This document shows positions 16,483-25,322 of a DNA stretch of 64,000 nt, one piece after another. Origin of the DNA: Pasteurellaceae bacterium Macca. GTDB lineage: Bacteria; Pseudomonadota; Gammaproteobacteria; Enterobacterales; Pasteurellaceae. Location: the NCBI GenBank assembly GCA_023101485.1, contig LVZB01000001.1, positions 1,482,001 through 1,546,000 on the forward strand. Reading direction: 5' to 3'. The position numbers and the translations under genes were made by a program. Below the pieces are notes generated by a model. The model saw nothing but the letters and a program-made list of their open reading frames with translations. It did no database searches and was not told the DNA's origin. The number at the start of each line of letters is the position of its first letter. The stretch's first letter is position 1.

Positions 16483-16791
16483 TTAGGCAAAGGAGATAGT
16501 TTCCCCGTGACGTGCGAAAGCTTCTTCTAAATGAGTCCAAAATGTGCGTTCATCGGAGCTATACCAATCCCCATTGCGATAGGCAAAATGGTAGCCACCG
16601 AGTTTACTTGCCAACCAAAGTTCAAGCATCGATTCTTGTTTATTGATGACGATTTGTGAATCATCATCAAAAGTCAGTGTGAGCACCGCACCTTGGGCTT
16701 CGCAATCGACATCGCAACCCTGTGTATCAATCTCTTCTTCAATGCGTTGCCAAACTTGTTCAATAGCTTGATGAAATTCCGCTAAATTCAT
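16483..16791 (-). CDS. cyaY: Iron-sulfur cluster assembly protein CyaY (frataxin)
   Basis: A 102-residue acidic protein. It opens MNLAEFHQAIEQVWQRIEEEID, with the acidic first helix that binds iron, followed by the beta-sheet core LTLTFDDDSQIVINKQE and LWLASKLGGYHFAYRNGDWY, the frataxin signature. CyaY binds iron and modulates IscS during Fe-S cluster formation. It is upstream of recQ with an 11-base gap. Length is normal for bacterial frataxin. Confidence 0.95.
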   Translation of the reverse strand: MNLAEFHQAIEQVWQRIEEEIDTQGCDVDCEAQGAVLTLTFDDDSQIVINKQESMLELWLASKLGGYHFAYRNGDWYSSDERTFWTHLEEAFARHGETISFA

Positions 16792-16876
16792 ATTTATCCC
16801 TTAATCTATTTGCGTCTGTGGAACGTAAAAAGGCGGTATTTTGGCGGTTTCTCGCCAGATTTTCAATGAATTTTTA

Positions 16877-17515
16877 TTACATCCACGCGTTGCTACGAAT
16901 CACACCGACGGCAATGCCTTCAATTTCAATAAAGGAAGTACGAGGATCAACGATAATCGGGCGAAGTTCATCATTTTCAGGGTGTAAATAGACAAGATTG
17001 CCTTTCTTTTCAAGGCGCTTAACCGTCACTTCATCATCAACACGAGCAACAACCACTTGCCCATTTCGAGCGGTGTTTGTCTTATGCACTGCGAGGAGGT
17101 CGCCATCATAAATACCAATATTTTCCATCGAGTTACCATTCACTTTTAAGAGGTAATCCGCTTGTGGCGAAAACATTGTACCGCTAATGGGGTAGTGATT
17201 TTCAACGTGTTCAATCGCCATAATCGGCGAACCTGCGGCGACTTTGCCGACAAGGGGAAGACCAATTTCATCATTTGCTGCGTATTCATTTTCATCTTCC
17301 ACCAGAATGCGAATTCCGCGAGAAGTACCAGAGAGCATTTTAATATAGCCTTTACGAGCAAGGGCTTTGAGATGTTCTTCAGCAGCGTTAGGTGATTTAA
17401 ATCCAATTTCACGCGCAATTTCCACTCGGGTTGGGGGCATTCCCGTATTTTCGATATGATTTTTGACGAAATCAAAGATTTCTTGTTGGCGGGGGGTTAG
17501 GTGTGGGCGTGTCAT
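16877..17515 (-). CDS. lexA: SOS repressor LexA
   Basis: A 212-residue protein from the ATG at 17515 ([16 protein letters not shown]). The longer in-frame extension would read through the operator and was rejected. The N-terminal winged helix (residues 1-70) is followed by the self-cleavage site Ala94-Gly95 in VAAGSP and the catalytic pair Ser129 ([13 protein letters not shown]) and Lys166 (DEVTVKR). LexA represses DNA-damage genes and is cleaved when RecA is activated. Two LexA boxes directly precede the gene, showing autoregulation. plsB is divergent, as in E. coli and H. influenzae. Confidence 0.98.
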   Translation of the reverse strand: MTRPHLTPRQQEIFDFVKNHIENTGMPPTRVEIAREIGFKSPNAAEEHLKALARKGYIKMLSGTSRGIRILVEDENEYAANDEIGLPLVGKVAAGSPIMAIEHVENHYPISGTMFSPQADYLLKVNGNSMENIGIYDGDLLAVHKTNTARNGQVVVARVDDEVTVKRLEKKGNLVYLHPENDELRPIIVDPRTSFIEIEGIAVGVIRSNAWM

Positions 17516-17525
17516 TTTATCCTCA

Positions 17526-17541
17526 CTGTCTTTATATACAG
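17526..17541. promoter_or_regulatory. LexA box 1
   Basis: CTGTCTTTATATACAG matches the gammaproteobacterial SOS box CTGT-N8-ACAG perfectly, 10 bases upstream of the lexA start codon. Confidence 0.93.
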
Positions 17542-17547
17542 AAAATT

Positions 17548-17563
17548 CTGATATTATATACAG
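17548..17563. promoter_or_regulatory. LexA box 2
   Basis: CTGATATTATATACAG has one mismatch to CTGT-N8-ACAG. It lies 22 bases from box 1 (centre to centre), two helical turns, allowing cooperative binding of two dimers. Confidence 0.85.
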
Positions 17564-17654
17564 TAAAAAGCGATTTGCAACTAAATAAACAGACAAATAT
17601 TCCGTAAATTTATGCTAGAATTACATTACTTTTCCCTATCATAAGAATAGTAAA

Positions 17655-20099
17655 ATGTCATTTTTTCTCAATTTATACCGTAAAGTATTAAATTTACCCC
17701 TCTCACTGTTAGTGAAATCTCGCCCAATTCCGACTGATCCGATTCAAGAATTAGATCTCAATCTTGATCAGCCTTTTGTGTATGTCTTGCCTTATACCTC
17801 TCAGACGGATTTATTGATTTTGCAGAAGAATTGCGAGGCGTTAAATTTACCTGATCCACTACAATCAAATGAAATTCAAGGGAAATCACTCCCACGTTAT
17901 GTCTTTTTAGATGAAGGTCGCCGCTTCTTTAAATCTAAAGGTGCGAAAAGTGAAACAGAATCGGTGTTTTACCAATATCTTGATCTCAACCGTCAAGATG
18001 ATGCGCTGAATATCCAAGTACTTCCCGTTTCTGTCTTGTGGGGGCGAGCACCAGGGAAAGAGAAAGGCTTGCCGGTATTGCGTTTATTAGGCCCATTCCA
18101 ACGTTTAGTGACAATGTTATGGTTCGGTCGAGATAACTTTGTGCGCTTTTCGCAAGCGGTTTCATTACGTTATATGATTGAAACCCACGGAGCAGATGAA
18201 AAACTCGCCCAAAAATTAGCGCGAGTTGCCAAAATGCACTTTGCAAAACAGCGTTATTCTGCCACTGGTCCTCAGCTGCCTGATCGCCAAGCGATGTTTA
18301 ATAAATTATTGCAATCCCCAGCGATTTTAGCGGCGATTGAAGATGAAGCGAAAAAGCCAAAAAGCTCGCAAGAAAAAGCGAGAAAAGAAGCGGAAAAAAT
18401 CTTAAATGAAATTGCCGCCCACGTTCGCCACGATAGTTTGCGTACCGCAGATCGCGTATTAAGCTGGCTTTGGAATAAACTCTACCAAGGGATTAACGTA
18501 CAGTATGCTGAACGGGTGCGTAAGCTCGCCCTTGAAGGTCATGAGTTAGTTTATGTGCCTTGTCACCGTAGCCATATGGACTACCTTTTACTCTCTTATA
18601 TTCTCTATCATCAAGGGTTAGTACCACCGCATATTGCCGCGGGGATTAACCTCAATTTCTGGCCCGCAGGTCCGATGTTTAGAAGCTGGGGGGCGTTTTT
18701 CATTCGCCGAACCTTCAAAGGAAATCGCCTTTATTCCACGATTTTCCGTGAGTATTTAGCGGAGCTGTTCTATCGAGGTTATTCGGTGGAGTATTTCATC
18801 GAAGGAGGGCGCTCACGCACGGGGCGTCTGTTAGAGCCGAAAACGGGGATGATGTCGATGACCCTACAAGCCCTACAGCGGGGGCTAAAACGTCCAATTA
18901 CGCTTGTGCCTGTTTATATTGGCTATGAACACGTTTTAGAAGTTGATACCTATGCCAAAGAATTACGAGGTGCGGAGAAAGAGAAAGAAAATGCCGGATT
19001 AGTGCTCCGTGTGATTAAAAAACTCCGTAACCTTGGACAAGGCTATGTGAATTTTGGTGAGCCGATTTTGCTCAATCACTACCTCAATCAACATTATCCA
19101 GAGTGGAAAGAGCCTGTGGAAGAAGGCGCTCGTCCAAAATGGTTAAATGAGGCGGTGGAATCTGTTTCTAAGCAGGTGATGATCAATATCAATAATGCGG
19201 CGGCAATCAATGCGAAGAATTTAATCGGCTCGGTATTACTCGCTTCCCGCCAACGTTCATTAAGTCAGGAGCAGTTGCTTGAACAAGTAGAAAGCTATGT
19301 ACAGTTCTTCCAAAATGTTCCTTATACGGCGGATATTACCCTTCCACGGGAGAGTGCTGAGGAGATGTTAGAACACGTATTAACGCTACCTCGTTCTGGT
19401 GTGATGTCTGAAAAAGACAGTTTTGGCGAAATTATCCGCCTTGAACGTCAATCAGCGGTGTTAATGACTTATTATCGCAACAATATTCAGCATCTTTTTG
19501 TCCTACCGTCTTTGGTGGCGAGTATTGTATTACACCATGAAGCGGTATCAAAAGATCTGATTTTACAAAGCGTTACGCGGATTTATCCATTCTTAAAAGC
19601 AGAATTATTTATTCACTTTGCAGAAAGCGATATTCGTGAGCAGGTTGAGGCGATTCTGACGGAATTTACTCGCCAAAACTTGATGAAAAATGAGAGCGAG
19701 ATGTTTGTGATGAACAAACACCGCTTGCGGACGCTCCAACTCCACGCTTCTGCCGTGCGTGAGCTATTGCAACGTTATTACATCAGTTTAAGTATTTTAA
19801 TGGCTCGCCCAATGATTAGCCGTAATACCCTTGAAAAAGAGAGCCGTTCCATTGCACAACGTCTTTCTGTGCTTCACGGTATCAATGCGCCGGAATTTTT
19901 TGATAAGGCGTTATTCTCCACCTTCAGCCACAGCTTAAAAGCACAAGGCTATTTTGATGAAGAAGGTAATGCGTTGAGTGAGAAAGTGGAATCGATCCAA
20001 ATGTTACTCACAGGCTTAATCTCCCTTGATGTTCGCCACACCATTCAAGAAGCGGTGTTGAAATTAGAGGAAGAGCTCGAAGAAGTGCCAGAACAGTAA
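17655..20099 (+). CDS. plsB: Glycerol-3-phosphate 1-O-acyltransferase PlsB
   Basis: An 814-residue inner-membrane enzyme that makes lysophosphatidate from glycerol 3-phosphate and acyl-ACP/acyl-CoA, the first step of phospholipid synthesis. The acyltransferase motifs are in order: [10 protein letters not shown] (motif I, HX4D), [17 protein letters not shown] (II), [11 protein letters not shown] (III) and [11 protein letters not shown] (IV). The N- and C-terminal extensions typical of PlsB are present, and length matches the E. coli enzyme (807). It is divergent from lexA, and a strong terminator hairpin follows the gene. Confidence 0.98.
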   Translation: MSFFLNLYRKVLNLPLSLLVKSRPIPTDPIQELDLNLDQPFVYVLPYTSQTDLLILQKNCEALNLPDPLQSNEIQGKSLPRYVFLDEGRRFFKSKGAKSETESVFYQYLDLNRQDDALNIQVLPVSVLWGRAPGKEKGLPVLRLLGPFQRLVTMLWFGRDNFVRFSQAVSLRYMIETHGADEKLAQKLARVAKMHFAKQRYSATGPQLPDRQAMFNKLLQSPAILAAIEDEAKKPKSSQEKARKEAEKILNEIAAHVRHDSLRTADRVLSWLWNKLYQGINVQYAERVRKLALEGHELVYVPCHRSHMDYLLLSYILYHQGLVPPHIAAGINLNFWPAGPMFRSWGAFFIRRTFKGNRLYSTIFREYLAELFYRGYSVEYFIEGGRSRTGRLLEPKTGMMSMTLQALQRGLKRPITLVPVYIGYEHVLEVDTYAKELRGAEKEKENAGLVLRVIKKLRNLGQGYVNFGEPILLNHYLNQHYPEWKEPVEEGARPKWLNEAVESVSKQVMININNAAAINAKNLIGSVLLASRQRSLSQEQLLEQVESYVQFFQNVPYTADITLPRESAEEMLEHVLTLPRSGVMSEKDSFGEIIRLERQSAVLMTYYRNNIQHLFVLPSLVASIVLHHEAVSKDLILQSVTRIYPFLKAELFIHFAESDIREQVEAILTEFTRQNLMKNESEMFVMNKHRLRTLQLHASAVRELLQRYYISLSILMARPMISRNTLEKESRSIAQRLSVLHGINAPEFFDKALFSTFSHSLKAQGYFDEEGNALSEKVESIQMLLTGLISLDVRHTIQEAVLKLEEELEEVPEQ

Positions 20100-20105
20100 A
20101 TCGCC

Positions 20106-20150
20106 AAAAACCCTTTTTTATGATTTCACGCAGAAAAAGGGTTTTTATTT
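20106..20150 (+). terminator. Terminator of plsB
   Basis: A 13-bp stem, AAAAACCCTTTTT / AAAAAGGGTTTTT, with a 15-base loop, followed by ATTT, begins 6 bases after the plsB stop. Confidence 0.8.
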
Positions 20151-20236
20151 GCCATTTTGCTAGACCGTTTTAGCTGAAAATGGCGTAGAATCCGACAATT
20201 ATTTATATTTTGAAATTAAATCCAGAAGGAGTTTTA

Positions 20237-21751
20237 ATGCTTAATTTATCTGCAAAGAACATCTGCCTAAATGGCAATGCCGAAAATAAATTACAAGCAA
20301 TTTCCCTTGTTGCCCAAGGCTTAGTGGAAAATGGTCATGTTGCACAGGGCTACCTTGAAGGTATGTTAGCTCGCGAACAGCAAACTTCCACTTTTCTCGG
20401 CAATGGAATTGCGATCCCCCACGGTACATTAGATACCCGTCACCTCGTGCAAAACACCGGCGTGCAGGTTTATCAATTTCCACAAGGGATTCAATGGGGG
20501 GAAGATAATATTGCCTATGTCGTTATCGGCATTGCGGCAAAATCTGATGAGCATTTAACCCTACTTCGTCAGCTTACCACTGTATTAAGTGATGAACAGG
20601 CGGCACAGCGGTTAGCGCAGACACAAAACCTCGATGAGTTTATTGGCATTCTCAGTGGTAAGCAGAATTTACCCGTGATTAGCGAAGCGTTGATTCTGCT
20701 TAATGCCAATTCATCAAGTTTATTAACCCTTTCGGCGTTAAATGGCGCACGATTACAGGAAAAAGGTTATGTGAATCAAGCCTTTATTACTGACACTTTT
20801 TCCCATTCCGCTCTGGCACTTGGGGAGGATATTTTCCTTAGCGATAGCCAACAAGGAAATTTAGCCAACGGTATGGCGATTACCCGTAGTGCTGAGGGCA
20901 AAACCTTGATCTCCGTTTCAGCCGTTGATGAGAGCCTTTCGCCACTGTTAGCCAAATTAACCGAAAAAAATGCACGGCAACAGCTACGCAACGGGAGCGT
21001 TGCCGATCTTATCGCCTTTTTCACGCCAAATAATCAAGGCACTCGCCAAGCAGTCGGTGCAGATTCAACAAGCCAAGCAGAGCAAGTGATTGGCACTTTC
21101 ACCCTGCGTAATGAACACGGCTTACACGCTCGTCCATCGGCGGTTTTAGTGCAAACATTAAAACCGTTTGGGGCGAAAATCACAGTGGAAAATCTAGACC
21201 GCCAAACAGCGCCTGTGAATGCGAAAAGTACAATGCGTATCGTTGGGCTAGGTGCAACGAAGGGACATCGCTTACGTTTTGTTGCCGAAGGCGAAGATGC
21301 ACAACAAGCACTAAACGCCCTTGCCGAAGCCTTTGCCTCTGGTTTAGGAGAAAGTGTGAGTTTTGTGCCAGAAGTGGAAGATCGCATTGACATTCAAGGG
21401 GCAAATCACGCCAATGGCACGGAACAAGCGGTCGAAAATTTAGCCCATTTTGCACCGGCAGAAGAGGGGCAAACCGAAGGGCTGGAAGCCATTTTTACCA
21501 TTCACAATGCCCACGGCTTACACGCTCGCCCATCGGCAGTGCTGGTCAATGAAGTGAAAAAATATAATGCGACGATTTTGGTGCAAAATCTCGACCGTGA
21601 AACACCGCTCGTTAGCGGTAAAAGTTTAATGAAGATCGTTGCCCTTGGCGTGCAAAAAGGACATCGCCTGCGTTTTGTGGCAAGCGGTGAAGAAGCTCAA
21701 CAAGCCTTAGCCGGCATTGGGGCAGCGATTGAATCAGGCTTAGGCGAATAG
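20237..21751 (+). CDS. fruB: PTS fructose EIIA / HPr protein FruB (FPr) with two HPr domains
   Basis: A 504-residue protein from the ATG at 20237, which has an AGAAGGAG ribosome site. Domain order: EIIA-Fru (about 1-142, phosphorylated His62 in GIAIPHGT), a middle domain (about 155-265), HPr 1 (about 287-375, active His near 298 in EHGLHARPSA), a short linker carrying a USS (21424-21433), and HPr 2 (about 418-504, active His near 430 in AHGLHARPSA). Both HPr copies keep the KSxM(R/K)IV helix region. E. coli FPr has a single HPr (376 residues). FruB passes phosphate from enzyme I to FruA during fructose uptake. It is first gene of fruBKA. Confidence 0.96.
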   Translation: MLNLSAKNICLNGNAENKLQAISLVAQGLVENGHVAQGYLEGMLAREQQTSTFLGNGIAIPHGTLDTRHLVQNTGVQVYQFPQGIQWGEDNIAYVVIGIAAKSDEHLTLLRQLTTVLSDEQAAQRLAQTQNLDEFIGILSGKQNLPVISEALILLNANSSSLLTLSALNGARLQEKGYVNQAFITDTFSHSALALGEDIFLSDSQQGNLANGMAITRSAEGKTLISVSAVDESLSPLLAKLTEKNARQQLRNGSVADLIAFFTPNNQGTRQAVGADSTSQAEQVIGTFTLRNEHGLHARPSAVLVQTLKPFGAKITVENLDRQTAPVNAKSTMRIVGLGATKGHRLRFVAEGEDAQQALNALAEAFASGLGESVSFVPEVEDRIDIQGANHANGTEQAVENLAHFAPAEEGQTEGLEAIFTIHNAHGLHARPSAVLVNEVKKYNATILVQNLDRETPLVSGKSLMKIVALGVQKGHRLRFVASGEEAQQALAGIGAAIESGLGE

Positions 21752-21759
21752 GGGGCGTT

Positions 21760-22707
21760 ATGGCACAACAACTGCGTATCGCGACTGTTACACTTAACCC
21801 AGCATTCGATTTAGTCGGGCAGTTATCGCGAATTGAGATTGGCGAAGTGAATACCGTAGAAACCTTAGGGATCTACCCCGCAGGGAAAGGGATCAACGTT
21901 GCCAAAGTGTTAGCGGATCTCGGCGTAAAATTAGCCGTTACCGGTTTTTTAGGCGCGGAGAATCAGGGCGATTTTATGCAAGCCTTTGAACAGAATGGGG
22001 TAGACGATCAATTTCACCGTATTCAGGGCAAAACGCGCATTAACGTTAAAATCACCGAAAAAGAAGCCGATGTGACGGATCTCAATTTCCTCGGCTTTGA
22101 GGTCTGTGCTAGCGAGTGGGCAAAATTTACTGCCCTGTCACAACATTGGCACAAGCAATTTGATTTAGTCGCCGTCTGTGGTTCTTTACCCCGTGGCATT
22201 AGTCCACAAAACTTTGCTGATTGGCTAAAAAGTTTGCACGATCAGGGGCTAAAAGTCGTGCTAGACAGCAGTAATGATGCCCTCACTTACGGCTTAAAGG
22301 CACAACCTTGGTTAGTGAAACCGAATCGCCGAGAGTTAGAAGTGTGGGCAAATCGCCCTCTCAACAGTCTTGAGGAGATCATCAACGCAGGGCAAGCCCT
22401 TCAAGCTCAAGGTATTGAGAATGTGATTATCTCGATGGGCGAAAAAGGCTCGCTTTGGTTAAATCAAGAAAGCGTGCTTCAAGGCGAACCGCCACGGTGT
22501 GAAAATGTGGTCAGTACCGTTGGGGCGGGGGATTCTATGGTCGCTGGTTTAATTTATGGCTTCTCTCAAGGGTGGAGCAAGGCACAAACGCTCCGTTTTG
22601 CCAGTGCGACCTCAGCCCTTGCGGTATCCCAAAGCAATGTGGGGATTGCAGATAAAACTGCTTTAGAGGCGATGTTACCCCAAGTGCGGATAACGCCAAT
22701 GTCATAG
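21760..22707 (+). CDS. fruK: 1-phosphofructokinase FruK
   Basis: A 315-residue PfkB-family kinase. It shows the N-terminal TVTLNPAFDL, the GKGINVAKVL substrate-binding segment and the C-terminal PfkB signature VGAGDSMVAGLIYG with its catalytic aspartate. It phosphorylates fructose 1-phosphate, made by FruBA, to fructose 1,6-bisphosphate. It starts 8 bases after fruB and precedes fruA. Confidence 0.97.
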   Translation: MAQQLRIATVTLNPAFDLVGQLSRIEIGEVNTVETLGIYPAGKGINVAKVLADLGVKLAVTGFLGAENQGDFMQAFEQNGVDDQFHRIQGKTRINVKITEKEADVTDLNFLGFEVCASEWAKFTALSQHWHKQFDLVAVCGSLPRGISPQNFADWLKSLHDQGLKVVLDSSNDALTYGLKAQPWLVKPNRRELEVWANRPLNSLEEIINAGQALQAQGIENVIISMGEKGSLWLNQESVLQGEPPRCENVVSTVGAGDSMVAGLIYGFSQGWSKAQTLRFASATSALAVSQSNVGIADKTALEAMLPQVRITPMS

Positions 22708-22777
22708 CTAATTTCTCGCGGTTCAGTCGGGGAAGTGAGATTATTTCTACATTTTTTTAAATCACTAAGGACAACTT

Positions 22778-24451
22778 ATGAATATTTCCTTTATTTTTCC
22801 AACTCACTTAGGTAAAGCGCGTGCTTTTCTTGTGAATGAAGTGCTTTCTGCGGCGGCAAAGCAACAGGGGCATCATGTCGTTTCGGTCGAAAATGCCGAT
22901 TTCGTGGTACTTTTTGATGAACAAGTGCCGGCGAATGTGGTCGGCAAAAAGGGCGTGGTACTCGATTTAGAGACCGCCTTTAACCAACCTGAACAAGCCT
23001 TACAACAAGGCATCAACGCAGGGCAACATTTCTCCGTGGCGACAATGCCAGAAGTTGCAACAACAAATACCCCTGTGAATCAGACAAAAAATATCGTGGC
23101 AATCACCGCTTGCCCAACGGGCGTGGCACATACTTTTATGTCTGCCGAAGCGATTGAGAATTACGGCAAAGCCCAAGGGTGGAATATTAAGGTCGAAACT
23201 CGCGGTCAAGTTGGTGCAGGCAATGCGATCAGCCCCGAAGAAGTGGCAGCCGCAGATTTAGTTTTTGTGGCGGCGGATATTGATGTGGATTTAAGCAAAT
23301 TCCAAGGAAAATTGATGTACCGCACCTCCACCGGCTTAGCCTTAAAGAAAACCGCGCAAGAGTTTGAAAAAGCGTTCCAACAAGCGGTGGTTTATCAGGG
23401 CGGAAATGTGCAGTCAAATAACCCAAGTGAAGCCCCAAGCAATGAACGTAAAGGCTTATATAAACACTTAATGACCGGTGTTTCCCATATGTTGCCATTA
23501 GTGGTGGCTGGGGGCTTGCTCATTGCGATCTCCTTTATGTTCGGGATTGAAGCCTTCAAAGATGAAAACATTGCCGGTGGGCTACCGAAAGCCTTAATGG
23601 ATATTGGTGGCGGAGCGGCTTTCCACTTAATGATCGCCGTATTTGCTGGTTATGTGGCATTCTCCATTGCTGATCGCCCGGGGCTTGCGGTTGGTTTAAT
23701 CGGCGGTATGCTTGCCACTTCGGCAAATGCAGGGATTTTAGGCGGTATTATCGCTGGTTTCTTAGCCGGTTATGTGGTGCTATTTTTAAACAAACGTATT
23801 CAACTGCCGGCTAGTTTAGCTTCTCTAAAACCGATTCTTATTTTGCCATTATTAGGCTCGGCGATTGTCGGTTTAGCGATGGTTTATCTCATTAACCCAC
23901 CGGTGGCGGCGATTATGGAAAGCTTGACCAACTGGTTAAAATCAATGGGCGATGTGAATGCCATGCTCTTGGGATTAATTATTGGGGCGATGATGTGTGT
24001 GGATATGGGCGGCCCAGTGAATAAAGCGGCTTATACATTCTCTGTGGGGATGTTAGCTTCCCAAGTGAATGCGCCAATGGCAGCGGCGATGGCAGCCGGT
24101 ATGGTGCCACCGATTGGTATGGCGATTGCGACCCTTATCGCACGGAACAAATTTACCGTGAATCAAAGAGATGCGGGTAAAGCCTCATTTGTGCTCGGTT
24201 TATGCTTTATTTCCGAAGGGGCGTTACCGTTTGTGGCGGCTGATCCTGTGCGTGTGATTGCTACCTCAATCCTTGGTGGTGCAACCGCAGGGGCGTTGTC
24301 TATGGGCTTAGGCATTACGCTTCAAGCACCTCACGGTGGTCTTTTTGTGATTCCATTTGTGTCACAACCGTTAATGTACCTTGGTGTTATTGCGATTGGT
24401 TCAGTGGTAACAGGTGTGCTTTATGCCTTAATTAAGCCAAAAAGTGCCTAA
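22778..24451 (+). CDS. fruA: PTS fructose-specific EIIBC component FruA
   Basis: A 557-residue protein. It has an N-terminal degenerate IIB' domain (about 1-100, lacking the active cysteine), a functional IIB domain with the phosphorylated Cys in ITACPTGVAHTFMSAEAIE (about 104-122), and a membrane IIC domain from about residue 225 (HLMTGVSHMLPLVVAGGLL...). It carries fructose across the inner membrane with phosphorylation at C1. A strong hairpin terminator ends the fruBKA operon. A USS lies 24452-24461. No fruR/cra gene is adjacent. Confidence 0.97.
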   Translation: MNISFIFPTHLGKARAFLVNEVLSAAAKQQGHHVVSVENADFVVLFDEQVPANVVGKKGVVLDLETAFNQPEQALQQGINAGQHFSVATMPEVATTNTPVNQTKNIVAITACPTGVAHTFMSAEAIENYGKAQGWNIKVETRGQVGAGNAISPEEVAAADLVFVAADIDVDLSKFQGKLMYRTSTGLALKKTAQEFEKAFQQAVVYQGGNVQSNNPSEAPSNERKGLYKHLMTGVSHMLPLVVAGGLLIAISFMFGIEAFKDENIAGGLPKALMDIGGGAAFHLMIAVFAGYVAFSIADRPGLAVGLIGGMLATSANAGILGGIIAGFLAGYVVLFLNKRIQLPASLASLKPILILPLLGSAIVGLAMVYLINPPVAAIMESLTNWLKSMGDVNAMLLGLIIGAMMCVDMGGPVNKAAYTFSVGMLASQVNAPMAAAMAAGMVPPIGMAIATLIARNKFTVNQRDAGKASFVLGLCFISEGALPFVAADPVRVIATSILGGATAGALSMGLGITLQAPHGGLFVIPFVSQPLMYLGVIAIGSVVTGVLYALIKPKSA

Positions 24452-24488
24452 ACAAGCGGTCATTTTTTAACAACAATTTGCGCCATGG

Positions 24489-24516
24489 AAAGTGCAACGA
24501 AAGTTGCACTTTTTTT
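24489..24516 (+). terminator. Terminator of fruBKA
   Basis: A 9-bp stem, AAGTGCAAC / GTTGCACTT, with a GAAA tetraloop is followed by TTTTT. It is a textbook intrinsic terminator 38 bases after the fruA stop. Confidence 0.92.
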
Positions 24517-24576
24517 GAACTCTTTACATTCCAGCGAGTCTAGTAAAGGTCTTTTATTCATATTAAGGAAGAAACA

Positions 24577-25272
24577 ATGGATTTTAATTCAATTTTAAAC
24601 GGCGTGTTAAAGTCAGTTGGTAGCACTGCAAATCAAAGCAAAGCCGATTTAGGCAGTATTTTAGGTTCGGTACTGAACTCCGCGAAAACCTCTGCAGAAG
24701 AAGTGAAAGCCGGAAATACCGATACGATTGCCAAACTCGGTGGCGGTGCTGCTTTAATGGGCGTGCTATCGATGGTTTTAGGCCGTAATGGTGGGGCAAG
24801 CCTGACCAAATTAGGCTCTTTAGCGGCGTTAGGGAGCTTGGCGTATAAAGCTTACCAAAACTACCAGCAGACCCAAGGTCAAACGCAATCAGCACAGCCT
24901 CTTTCCGCGGAAGTGTTTGAAAGTGAAGAGAATACGCAAAAGGGGATGATCATTTTGCGTACTATGCTTGCCGCTGCGGTTTCAGACGGCGAATTAGATG
25001 AGCAAGAAGAAGCCTTAATTATGCAAGAAGGGGGCGATAACGCCGAATTGCAACAGTGGTTATTGGCAGAGATGAATAACCCGATTTCAGTTGAAGAGAT
25101 TGCAAAAATTGTTGGGAATGATACCGCTCTTGCTACACAGGTTTATCTTGCCGCACGTTTAGTTTGCAAAGATCTTTCCCGCAAGGAAATTGTGTTCCTT
25201 GCTCAATTAGCTGAAGCGTTAAAACTGGATGATGCTTTAGTTGAACAGCTTGAAAAACAAGCTGGTTACTAA
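24577..25272 (+). CDS. DUF533 family protein (YebE-like)
   Basis: A 231-residue protein of the DUF533 family (E. coli YebE). The N-terminal part is a low-complexity Ala/Ser/Gly stretch with a hydrophobic segment (GGGAALMGVLSMVLGRNGG, about 55-73). The C-terminal half is a TerB-like helical domain (MIILRTMLAAAVSDGELDEQEEALI..., about 125-231) with an acidic motif. YebE is an inner-membrane protein linked to envelope stress, but its biochemical role is unknown. The gene stands alone with its own promoter region. A perfect hairpin lies between it and convergent thrS. Confidence 0.85.
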   Translation: MDFNSILNGVLKSVGSTANQSKADLGSILGSVLNSAKTSAEEVKAGNTDTIAKLGGGAALMGVLSMVLGRNGGASLTKLGSLAALGSLAYKAYQNYQQTQGQTQSAQPLSAEVFESEENTQKGMIILRTMLAAAVSDGELDEQEEALIMQEGGDNAELQQWLLAEMNNPISVEEIAKIVGNDTALATQVYLAARLVCKDLSRKEIVFLAQLAEALKLDDALVEQLEKQAGY

Positions 25273-25282
25273 GATAGATGAG

Positions 25283-25316
25283 ATCACAATCCGCACATTG
25301 AAGTGCGGATTGTGAT
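25283..25316. terminator. Bidirectional terminator between the DUF533 gene and thrS
   Basis: A perfect 14-bp inverted repeat, ATCACAATCCGCAC / GTGCGGATTGTGAT, with a 6-base loop lies between convergent genes. T-runs are weak on both sides, but the stem is very stable. Confidence 0.75.
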
Positions 25317-25322
25317 TAAATA

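Noticed and set aside
17155-17596. A longer lexA reading frame starting at 17596
   Set aside because: The extension runs through two SOS boxes and lacks similarity; the start at 17515 gives the normal LexA N-terminus.
20150-20236. A Cra/FruR operator upstream of fruB
   Set aside because: TAGCTGAAAATGG shares only a half-site with the Cra consensus, and no fruR/cra gene is nearby.
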